Part shown: piece after piece, positions 52,792-61,476 of the stretch
Position numbering within the stretch: the first letter of the stretch is position 1
How the letters are laid out: each line of letters opens with the position of its first letter
Source: Sphingomonas carotinifaciens
Lineage (GTDB): Bacteria > Pseudomonadota > Alphaproteobacteria > Sphingomonadales > Sphingomonadaceae
Direction: 5' to 3'
Assembly: GCF_009789535.1 (NCBI RefSeq)
Contig: NZ_WSUT01000005.1
Span: 1,265,001-1,329,000, forward strand
DNA: 64,000 nucleotides
Translations under genes and position numbers: made by a program
The notes under the pieces: model-generated
The model's input: only the letters and a program-made list of their open reading frames with translations
What the model was told of the DNA's origin: nothing
The model's database searches: none

Positions 52792-53844
52792 CTAGTTGCC
52801 GAGCAGCTTCATCACGTCCTGCTGGCTTTGATTGGCCTGGGCGAGCATCGAGGCGGAGGCCTGTTTCAGGATCTGCGCGCGGGCGAGGTTGACCGTCTCG
52901 ACCGAGAAATCCGCATCTTCGATCCGCGAGCGCGCGTCGGACAGGTTGGTGGTGTTGGTGGTCAGGTTGTTCACCACCGATTCCAGCCGGTTCGCGGTGG
53001 CACCGATGCCGGCGCGGACATTGGCGACGCGGTCCAGCATTTCGTCCATGCGGTTCATCGTGTTTTCGGCGCGGTAGCGATTGGTGACCTTTAATTCTTC
53101 CGTGAGGCTGAGGGTCACGTATTCGGTGTCTCCCGCCCAAGTATTATTCACAGGATCGTACCATTGGTCGCCACGCTGGGGATAAACAGTTGTTCCAATC
53201 TGATCCTGCGTCACCGTGACACCGCTACGCTTTGCGCCTGACACATAATCGTCAAAGGTGATGAGGTGCTGGTCGACAGGTCCGTTTTGCCAGTAAGGCC
53301 AGTCGCGAACCGGCTGCATGTCGTTCGGCGTGGATCGCAGAAACGTCGTTTGAATGCCACCGATCTGAATGTCGATCAGGTCGCCGGCATTGGCACCGGC
53401 CTGCACCGTTACTTTGCTGCCGGCACCACTGTTGAATAATGATACGCCATTGAATTGCGTGTTGGAGAGTACCGTCTCGATTTGCTTCGTCAGTGCCGTC
53501 ACCTCGACCTGCAACGCCGCGCGGTCGTTGTCGCTATAGGTACCCGACGCCGCCTGCACCGCCAGCTCGCGGATGCGCTGCGCCATGCTGGTCACCTCGC
53601 CCAGCGCGCCGTCCGCGGTCTGGACCAGCGAGGTACCGTCGATCGCGTTACGCATGCCCTGGCGCATGCCCATGATCTGCGCGGTCATGGTCGAGGCGAT
53701 GGCGAGGCCGGCGGCGTCGTCCTTGGCCGAATTGATCCGCTTGCCCGTCGACAGCCGGTTCATCGCGGTGTCGAGGCACGTCTCCGCCAACCGCGATGCA
53801 CCCAGCGCGCGCAGGGCCGCACCGTTGGTGTTGATGACCGTCAT
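52792..53844 (-). CDS. fliC: Flagellin
   Basis: The 350-residue product has the conserved D0/D1 ends: INTNGAALRALGASRL, LSTGKRINSAKDDAAGLAIA and, at the C-terminus, DARSRIEDADFSVETVNLAR and ASMLAQANQSQQDVMKLLG. The centre (about 140-265) is variable, unusually rich in Trp, Tyr and Asp. It is clearly more AT-rich (53090-53480) than the flanks. No other flagellar gene is in the window. GGAGGA lies upstream of the ATG. Filament role is established for the family; which filament type is unknown. Confidence 0.93.
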   Translation of the reverse strand: MTVINTNGAALRALGASRLAETCLDTAMNRLSTGKRINSAKDDAAGLAIASTMTAQIMGMRQGMRNAIDGTSLVQTADGALGEVTSMAQRIRELAVQAASGTYSDNDRAALQVEVTALTKQIETVLSNTQFNGVSLFNSGAGSKVTVQAGANAGDLIDIQIGGIQTTFLRSTPNDMQPVRDWPYWQNGPVDQHLITFDDYVSGAKRSGVTVTQDQIGTTVYPQRGDQWYDPVNNTWAGDTEYVTLSLTEELKVTNRYRAENTMNRMDEMLDRVANVRAGIGATANRLESVVNNLTTNTTNLSDARSRIEDADFSVETVNLARAQILKQASASMLAQANQSQQDVMKLLGN

Positions 53845-53948
53845 GACCCCGAATCCTCCCGCCGGCCTCCCATTTCCGACGGGAGATCATGCGGTTGGGC
53901 CGCAACGACGGCCTATCCGGGCTTTTTCCGGATATGCTTAACGCGCGA

Positions 53949-54431
53949 TTAGCTATCTGCCGGGCGGGGTGCGCCTGCGGCGATCACCTTGGCGCCGGTC
54001 ACGATGCGGCGGCCATCGGAGAAGCTCAGCGTCAGGGTGATGTAGCGTCCGGGCTTCACGCCCGGATTGACGTCGAACAGCATGACGTGCCGCCCACCGG
54101 GAGCGAACACCACATCGCTATGCGCCGGGATCGGCACCGAGGCGATCGGGCGCATGCCGTTCGCCATGCTTTCGTGCATTTCCGAGCGGATCGCGACATC
54201 GGTGGTCACGTTGATCAGCGTCTTGCGCTCCGGCCCGCCATGCACGGTGAAATAGGCCGCGGCCGGTCGGCCCGGTACCGCACCGAGGCGCGCCCACGCG
54301 TCGCCGGCCTCCACCGTGGTGCGCGCCGTGTCGCAGGAGGGCAGCGCGGCGAGCGCCAGCACCGTCCAAACAATGCCCAAACCGGTGCGCAACGCCCGTC
54401 TCTCCCGTGCCGTTCCGAAAATCGTCCACAT
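53949..54431 (-). CDS. Periplasmic copper chaperone PCu(A)C family protein
   Basis: The 160-residue protein has an N-terminal hydrophobic segment ending in the possible lipobox ALPSC, then a DUF461 domain. Copper ligands are visible: Met93, then 21 residues, His115-x-Met117, exactly the family spacing. The first ligand His86 is only six residues before Met93, instead of the usual ten, so this loop is shortened. These proteins deliver Cu(I) to the CuA site of cytochrome c oxidase. It is divergent from dnaK. Confidence 0.86.
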   Translation of the reverse strand: MWTIFGTARERRALRTGLGIVWTVLALAALPSCDTARTTVEAGDAWARLGAVPGRPAAAYFTVHGGPERKTLINVTTDVAIRSEMHESMANGMRPIASVPIPAHSDVVFAPGGRHVMLFDVNPGVKPGRYITLTLSFSDGRRIVTGAKVIAAGAPRPADS

Positions 54432-54449
54432 CCCTATGACGCCGTCAAT

Positions 54450-54480
54450 CTTGCGGCAAGCATTGGCCCACCTATATCCG
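54450..54480 (+). promoter_or_regulatory. Heat-shock (RpoH) promoter upstream of dnaK
   Basis: CTTG (54450-54453), 17 bases, CCTATAT (54471-54477) and CCG match the alphaproteobacterial RpoH consensus CTTG-N17/18-CYTATNT-NNG at every fixed position. It lies 83 bp before the dnaK ATG. No CIRCE element was seen. Confidence 0.8.
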
Positions 54481-54562
54481 CCCCATCAACGCAACGGTTG
54501 CGCCGCCGTAACGGGGCGCGGCCGGGGCATTTCTTAGAGAGTGTGAGGGGCTATCAGGACTC

Positions 54563-56464
<1,902 letters not shown>

Positions 56465-56533
56465 GGGCATGACCCCGTCCCGTCCCGCCGGTGCGCATGC
56501 CCGGGGGACGGGGCCCACGGGGCGGGGACGAGC

Positions 56534-57658
56534 ATGAGCACGACGATCGATTATTACGAACTGCTCGAATGCGAGCGGACTGCGGACGACGCGACGATCA
56601 AGTCGCGGTATCGCAAGCTGGCGATGCAATATCACCCGGATCGCAACGCCGGGTGCAAGGATTCCGAGGCCAAGTTCAAGGCGATCAGCGAAGCCTATGA
56701 CTGTCTGAAGGACCCGCAGAAGCGCGCGGCCTATGACCGGTACGGCCATGCCGCCTTTCAGCAGGGCGGCGGCGGTGGTGGCGGTGCCCAGGATTTCGGC
56801 GGCTTTTCCGACATCTTCGAAAGCGTCTTCGGCGAATTCATGGGCGGCGGACGTGGCGGCGGGCGGCAATCCGCGCGGCGCGGTGCGGACCTGCGCTACG
56901 ACATGGAAATCAGCCTGGAAGAGGCGTTCCATGGCAAGGATACGGAGATCACCGTCGACGTGTCGGCGGCGTGTGACACCTGCCACGGCACCGGTGCGAA
57001 GCCGGGAACCAGCGCGCGCACCTGTCAGCACTGCAACGGGCACGGCAAGGTACGGGCACAGCAGGGCTTCTTCGTGGTCGAGCGCGCATGCCCGGTCTGC
57101 CAAGGTGCGGGCCAGGTCATCGCCGACCCTTGCGCCGATTGTCGCGGCGATGGCCGGATCGAGAAGACCAAGACGCTGTCGGTGAACGTACCGCCCGGCG
57201 TGGACGAGGGTACGCGCATCCGCCTGTCGGGCGAAGGCGAGGCCGGGGCGCGGGGCGCACCGCCGGGGGATCTCTACATCTTCCTGCACGTCAAGCGGCA
57301 TGCGCTGTTCGAACGCGAGGGGACGACGCTGTTCGCCCGCGCGCCAATAAGCTTCACCACCGCAGCGCTTGGCGGATCGCTGTCGATTCCCGGGCTCGAT
57401 GGCCGCACGCACGAGATCAAGATTCCGGCAGGCATCCAGTCGGGCAAGCAACTGCGCCAGCGCGGCGCCGGCATGCCCGTGCTGCAAGGTCGCGGGCAGG
57501 GCGATCTGGTCGTGCAGATCGAGGTAGAGACGCCGACCAAGCTGTCGACGCGCCAGCGCGAGTTGCTGGAGCTGTTCCGGGAAACGGAAACCGGTGAGGA
57601 ATGCCCCGAAAGCCAGGGTTTCTTCACCAAGCTGAAAAACGTGTTTGCGGGCGAGTGA
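56534..57658 (+). CDS. dnaJ: Molecular chaperone DnaJ (Hsp40)
   Basis: DnaJ stimulates DnaK ATPase and passes substrates to it. The 374-residue product has the J-domain with HPD ([12 protein letters not shown]), a Gly-rich stretch (about 75-90), and four zinc motifs: [24 protein letters not shown] and CADCRGDG. The C-terminal substrate domains are complete. The third and fourth motifs deviate at the last Gly positions. Its ATG is preceded by GGGGACGAG. Confidence 0.97.
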   Translation: MSTTIDYYELLECERTADDATIKSRYRKLAMQYHPDRNAGCKDSEAKFKAISEAYDCLKDPQKRAAYDRYGHAAFQQGGGGGGGAQDFGGFSDIFESVFGEFMGGGRGGGRQSARRGADLRYDMEISLEEAFHGKDTEITVDVSAACDTCHGTGAKPGTSARTCQHCNGHGKVRAQQGFFVVERACPVCQGAGQVIADPCADCRGDGRIEKTKTLSVNVPPGVDEGTRIRLSGEGEAGARGAPPGDLYIFLHVKRHALFEREGTTLFARAPISFTTAALGGSLSIPGLDGRTHEIKIPAGIQSGKQLRQRGAGMPVLQGRGQGDLVVQIEVETPTKLSTRQRELLELFRETETGEECPESQGFFTKLKNVFAGE

Positions 57659-57783
57659 CGCTACGGAAAGCGGGATCGTTGACGGTTTTTCTGTCGGCTT
57701 TCCCGCTTCATCCCACCGGAAATGACCGATAATTTCCGTCCGTGATGGCTGAGTTTCCATTTTTGCACTGTTCAGGCGCAAGT

Positions 57784-57893
57784 GGACGCGCCATCAGAGG
57801 CGCGTCCCGCCCCCCAGCGGGACCAAGGCACACGATTCTCCCATCTGGTGTGTCGCTCCGCTCGGCTACCTCCCTAACATAGCTGAGCGGAGC
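57784..57893 (+). ncRNA. Candidate structured RNA with four hairpins and C-rich loops
   Basis: Four stems follow one another: 57784-57792 with 57799-57807 (9 bp, perfect); 57804-57810 with 57817-57823 (7 bp, overlapping the first, so the two compete); 57827-57833 with 57848-57854 (7 bp, one G-U); and 57855-57867 with 57881-57893 (13 bp, one G-U). The loops of the last three are CCCCCA, GATTCTCCCATCTG and ACCTCCCTAACAT. These are pyrimidine-rich and could pair with ribosome sites. Strand is inferred from the loops. No promoter or U-run was firmly identified. A structured repeat is the alternative. Confidence 0.45.
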
Positions 57894-58045
57894 ACCCGGG
57901 AGCCGCCTTTCCCCATCCCCCCGGTGCCGGCCGATTCGCCGCAGGTGCTATTTGGCATCGGGCAGGCAATTGCCATTCCCTCCTGATCGATCGGAAGACC
58001 AGCATCACCAGTGATGAGGGCGCGACTTTCCGATGTCCGAAACAT

Positions 58046-58184
58046 CTTCGCGTCTTCGCGTCTTCGCGTGAAATCCCCTTCCTTGCACCCTGGCGCGGGC
58101 AGAACCCTAAACGGCCTCCACCGATTGGGCCGACGGCTTACGTCCCGCAAAAGGAATTTCACGCGAAGACGCGAAGACGCGAAG
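58046..58184. repeat. Inverted repeat built from CGCGAAGA octamers
   Basis: 58046-58074 and 58156-58184 are perfect 29-bp inverted copies, each made of three CTTCGCGT units plus GAAAT, around an 81-base centre. The right copy continues into a related CTCACGCGGAGACGCGGAG unit (58190-58211). Such octamer repeats occur in sphingomonad intergenic DNA. Confidence 0.75.
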
Positions 58185-58385
58185 GAAGAACGCTCACGCG
58201 GAGACGCGGAGAGAGCCTGTTGTTCGACGTCTCCCATTTCTTGACCAGCCGACAAGCGTCGTTGGTGATCAGGAAGAGCCTGCGGTGCACGGTGCCCTGC
58301 GTCCTCCGTGCGACCACCTGACCGTCGCGGCGCGTGAACACCGCTACCCTGTCAGCAGCGATGCACCGGAAATGCTGATGTTGAA

Positions 58386-58419
58386 ACGGGGGGAGCAGCC
58401 GCCGCTGCTCGACCCCCGT
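58386..58419. repeat. Strong isolated hairpin
   Basis: ACGGGGG and GAGCAGC on the left pair with GCTGCTC and CCCCCGT on the right, with a one-base bulge and a four-base loop. No U-run follows on either strand, so its role is unclear. Confidence 0.5.
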
Positions 58420-58527
58420 ATATCGCGCCACCGTGCCGGTTTTTCCGGCGGCATTCTCTCCCGAAAATCGTCTTTGTCGTTGTTTGGCGACGCGATGGCG
58501 GATGCCTACGCGAAACGCAGACCAAAA

Positions 58528-58552
58528 AAAAGGCCGCTCAGAGAGCGGCCGA
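58528..58552 (-). terminator. Rho-independent terminator for purB (or a 3' small RNA)
   Basis: On the minus strand GGCCGCTC-TCT-GAGCGGCC is followed by TTTTTTTT (58524-58531). This is the strongest terminator in the window. It lies about 155 bp after the purB stop codon. The bases before it hold a small hairpin (TGCCTTTCAGGCA) and a single-stranded CCTCTCC, a layout seen in small RNAs. Confidence 0.8.
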
Positions 58553-58705
58553 AAAGTTTTTAGGAGAGGATGCCTGAAAGGCACAGTCTTTTTGCACTGC
58601 CGAAGCGATTGCCGCAATTGCAAGTTAAGCAAATTTAATTGCAATTATTGCAACTGCCGTGCCGGCCCGGAACATCCTGCTTTTACAGTCGCTTACGCAG
58701 GTTCC

Positions 58706-60016
58706 TCAGCCGAAAACGCGCGCGAAGATCGTGTCGACATGCTTGAGGTGATAATCGAGATCGAACTTCGCCTCGATCTCCGCCACGGGCAATGCCGCCG
58801 TCACCTCGCTATCCGCCTTCAGCAGATCGAGCAGCGACAGTTCGCCGTCCGATTCCCACACCTTCATCGCGTTGCGCTGGACCAGGCGATAGGAATCCTC
58901 GCGGCTGACACCGGCCTGGGTCAGCGCCAGCAGGACGCGTTGCGAGTGGACCAGCCCGCCCATGCGGTCGAGATTCTTCTGCATGCGCGCCGGATACACC
59001 ACCAGCTTGTCGATCACTCCGGTCAGCCGGGCCAGTGCGAAATCGAGCGTGATCGTGGCGTCCGGGCCGATATAGCGCTCCACCGAGGAGTGGCTGATGT
59101 CGCGTTCATGCCACAGCGCGACATTCTCCAGCGCCGGGGTGACATAGCCGCGCACCATGCGTGCAAGACCGGTCAGGTTCTCGGTCAGTACCGGATTGCG
59201 CTTGTGCGGCATCGCCGAGGAGCCCTTCTGGCCGGGCGAGAAATATTCCTCCGCTTCCAGCACTTCGGTGCGCTGCAAATGCCGCACTTCGGTGGCCAGC
59301 CGCTCGATCGAACTGGCGATCACGCCCAGCGTGGCAAAGAACATCGCGTGCCGGTCGCGGGGGATCACCTGCGTCGATACCGGCTCGACCGACAGGCCGA
59401 GCTTTTCTGCGACATGGGCCTCGACCGAAGGGTCGATATTGGCGAAGGTGCCCACCGCGCCCGAAATCGCGCAGGTCGCGACATCGTCGCGCGCGGCGAT
59501 CAGGCGGGTGCGGTTGCGGGCGAACTCGGCATAGGCCTGTGCCAGCTTCAGGCCGAAGGTGACGGGTTCGGCATGGATGCCGTGGCTGCGTCCGATCGTC
59601 GGCGTCAGCTTGTGCTCCTCGGCGCGGCGCTTCAGCACGACGAGCAACTGGTCCAGATCGTCGATCAGAATGTCGGCGGCACGCTTCAACTGCACCGCCA
59701 GGCAGGTGTCGAGCACGTCGGACGAGGTCATGCCCTGGTGCAGGAAGCGTGCTTCCGGCCCGGTACGCTCGGACACATGGGTCAGGAACGCGATCACGTC
59801 ATGCTTGGTCTCGGCCTCGATCGCATCGATGCGCGCAATGTCGAAGTCGCCGGCGGCCTTGTCGGCTTCCCAGATGCGCTCGGCTGCTTGCTTGGGCACG
59901 ACGCCCAGGGCGGCCAGCGCGTCGGTGGCGTGCGCCTCGATCTCGAACCAGATGCGGAATCGGGCCTGCGGGTCCCAGATCGCAGTCATTTGGGGGCGGG
60001 AATAGCGCGGAATCAT
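58706..60016 (-). CDS. purB: Adenylosuccinate lyase
   Basis: PurB splits succinyl-AICAR and adenylosuccinate, two steps of purine synthesis. The 436-residue fumarase-superfamily enzyme has HQGMTSSDVLDT, GRSHGIHAEPVTFG and the signature GSSAMPHKRNPVLTENLTGL. The start MIPRYSRPQM is preceded by GAGG. It stands alone, with the long spacer and strong terminator downstream. Confidence 0.97.
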   Translation of the reverse strand: MIPRYSRPQMTAIWDPQARFRIWFEIEAHATDALAALGVVPKQAAERIWEADKAAGDFDIARIDAIEAETKHDVIAFLTHVSERTGPEARFLHQGMTSSDVLDTCLAVQLKRAADILIDDLDQLLVVLKRRAEEHKLTPTIGRSHGIHAEPVTFGLKLAQAYAEFARNRTRLIAARDDVATCAISGAVGTFANIDPSVEAHVAEKLGLSVEPVSTQVIPRDRHAMFFATLGVIASSIERLATEVRHLQRTEVLEAEEYFSPGQKGSSAMPHKRNPVLTENLTGLARMVRGYVTPALENVALWHERDISHSSVERYIGPDATITLDFALARLTGVIDKLVVYPARMQKNLDRMGGLVHSQRVLLALTQAGVSREDSYRLVQRNAMKVWESDGELSLLDLLKADSEVTAALPVAEIEAKFDLDYHLKHVDTIFARVFG

Positions 60017-60107
60017 GGAACACCTCGGTCTCGGGAACGGCACGGTTCACCCCGCTCCGCTCTCCGGAAGCACGGTGTGCCGAGCCGTTAGCAGGGCAGG
60101 GCGACCT

Positions 60108-60189
60108 CTTCAAATAAACCGGATCGGCCCCTATATGGACAATCGACGCTTGGTTGATGCAAGCTTCACCCAAGATCACGATCGTGATC
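60108..60189 (+). promoter_or_regulatory. Promoter-like sequence and 16-bp palindrome upstream of the EF-hand gene
   Basis: CTTC (60108-60111), 18 bases and CCTATAT (60130-60136) resemble the RpoH or a general promoter. GATCACGATCGTGATC (60174-60189) is a perfect 16-bp palindrome, 41 bp before the ATG and near the expected transcript start. It fits an operator for a dimeric regulator. Confidence 0.4.
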
Positions 60190-60230
60190 CTACCAGTTTA
60201 TCGATCCGACCATGATAATGGAGAGACGAG

Positions 60231-60668
60231 ATGTTGAAGTACGCTATGCTCGCAACCGCCATGACCGTTGCTGCTCCTGCGCTTGCGCAAACGACTGCGG
60301 CACCGGCGCAGACTTCGCCGAGTGCGGCGCAGACTGCGGCACCGGCGGCGGCACCTGCCGGCGCTGATCCGGCACAGGCCGCTCCTGCCGAAGCGGCCGC
60401 GGCGCAGCCGGCGACCGCCAGTCAGGTCGCGCAGGTCGTGGACAGCCAGTGGGCGACCTATGACAAGGACGGCAACGGCTCGCTGAGCAAGGCCGAATTC
60501 TCCGAATGGATGGTCGCCCTGAAGGCGCAGACCGATCCGTCCGCCAAGGCCGAATCGGCGGATACCAAGAAGTGGGTGGGCACCGCCTTCGCCCAGGCGG
60601 ACACCGACAAGAGCAAGTCGCTCAGCAAGTCCGAGGTGACGGGCTTCCTCACCGCCGGCCAGGGCTGA
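60231..60668 (+). CDS. Exported EF-hand calcium-binding protein
   Basis: The 145-residue product has a signal peptide (MLKYAMLATAMTVAAPALA), an Ala/Pro/Gln-rich linker (about 21-63), and two EF-hand loops. The first, DKDGNGSLSKAE at 78-89, is canonical. The second, DTDKSKSLSKSE at 124-135, lacks the usual Gly at position 6 and is probably weaker. It is likely periplasmic. Function unknown; perhaps calcium buffering or sensing. Confidence 0.87.
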   Translation: MLKYAMLATAMTVAAPALAQTTAAPAQTSPSAAQTAAPAAAPAGADPAQAAPAEAAAAQPATASQVAQVVDSQWATYDKDGNGSLSKAEFSEWMVALKAQTDPSAKAESADTKKWVGTAFAQADTDKSKSLSKSEVTGFLTAGQG

Positions 60669-60674
60669 TCGACC

Positions 60675-60713
60675 GGGCCGCCGCCCCCCTTGTCACGGGG
60701 CGGCGGCCCTTTT
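60675..60713 (+). terminator. Terminator after the EF-hand gene
   Basis: GGGCCGCCGCCCC (60675-60687) pairs with GGGGCGGCGGCCC (60697-60709), followed by TTTT. It abuts the stop codon of the convergent radC gene. Confidence 0.85.
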
Positions 60714-61387
60714 CATATCAAGCCTTGCGAGCGCAGGCTGACATGCCCGCGTGCCCCGATGATCAGGTGGTCGTGCACCGTTATGCCCAGCCTGCGTCCG
60801 GCCTCCGCGATGTTGCGCGTCACTTCGATGTCGGCGCTGCTGGGCGAGGGGTCGCCGCTCGGATGGTTGTGAACCAGGATCAGCGCGCTGGAGTTCAGGT
60901 CGATCGCGCGGCGGATGACCTCGCGGACATGGACCGCGGCCTGGTCGATCGATCCCTTGCTCATCACCTCGTCGCGGATCAGCATGTTCTTGGTGTTGAG
61001 GTGCAGCACCCGGAATCGCTCCACGCCGTGATGCGCCATGTCGGCGTGCAGATAGTCGAGAAGCGCCTGCCAGTTGGACAAGATCGGTCGCGATTCGGCG
61101 TGAGTCTGCACCAGTCGCAACGCGCAGGCCTGAGCGATCTTCAGCGCGGCGACCGCGGTTTCGCCCATTCCGTCCTGCTTCAACAAGGCGTCCGCATCGG
61201 CGGTCAGCACGCCGCCGATGCCCCCGAACTCGCGCAGCAGATTCTTGGCTAAGGGCTTGGTATCGCGGCGGGGAATGGCGGTGGCGAGCAGATATTCGAT
61301 CAGCTCGTGATCCAGCAGTCCGGCCCCTCCCAGCAACCGTTGCCGCAACCGTGCCCGATGCCCTGCATGATCGCCTCCCCCCTCCAT
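60713..61387 (-). CDS. radC: RadC family JAB/MPN-domain protein
   Basis: The 224-residue product has an N-terminal helix-hairpin-helix-like part (about 10-95). The JAMM zinc motif is VHNHPSGDPSPSSADIEVT. It belongs to the RadC/YeeS family; the name comes from a misassigned E. coli repair mutant, so the role in repair is uncertain. It is divergent from the YdbH-like gene and convergent with the EF-hand gene. Confidence 0.93.
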   Translation of the reverse strand: MEGGGDHAGHRARLRQRLLGGAGLLDHELIEYLLATAIPRRDTKPLAKNLLREFGGIGGVLTADADALLKQDGMGETAVAALKIAQACALRLVQTHAESRPILSNWQALLDYLHADMAHHGVERFRVLHLNTKNMLIRDEVMSKGSIDQAAVHVREVIRRAIDLNSSALILVHNHPSGDPSPSSADIEVTRNIAEAGRRLGITVHDHLIIGARGHVSLRSQGLI

Positions 61388-61476
61388 CCCATCAGACTAT
61401 CCCCGCCCCAACCCAATTGCCACCCCACCACCCCCCAAGGTAGAGAGCAAAAACGATTGGCAAGGGAAGGGCAGGC

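Larger units (their letters stand above)
57659..58705. other. 1.05-kb gene-poor spacer between dnaJ and purB, rich in inverted repeats
   Basis: No reading frame here looks like a real protein. The longest candidates (129 and 161 codons on the minus strand, 92 on the plus) have odd composition and cross hairpins. The stretch instead holds a four-hairpin array (57784-57893), an octamer inverted repeat (58046-58184), a hairpin (58386-58419), the purB terminator (about 58528-58552) and an AT-rich patch (58600-58660) with TTGCAATTATTGCAA. These are described separately. Confidence 0.7.

Noticed and set aside
57665..57713. Terminator after dnaJ
   Set aside because: GGAAAGCGGGA and TTTCCCGCTTC pair only in part, the loop is large and there is no terminal U-run.
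58285..58563. 92-codon plus-strand frame ending in the terminator
   Set aside because: It has no good ribosome site, crosses a strong hairpin and ends inside the terminator.
58570..58638. 22-codon plus-strand frame (MPERHSLFALPKRLPQLQ...) after AGGAGAGG
   Set aside because: Too short, spacing to the ribosome site too small, and it overlaps the inferred minus-strand RNA structure; not enough to support a gene.
58159..58644. 161-codon minus-strand frame in the dnaJ-purB spacer
   Set aside because: It crosses the strong purB terminator and the octamer repeat and shows no domain-like composition.
57659..58705. Possible tRNA or riboswitch in the long spacer
   Set aside because: No T-loop GGTTCGAATC-type sequence, CCA end or known riboswitch core was found.
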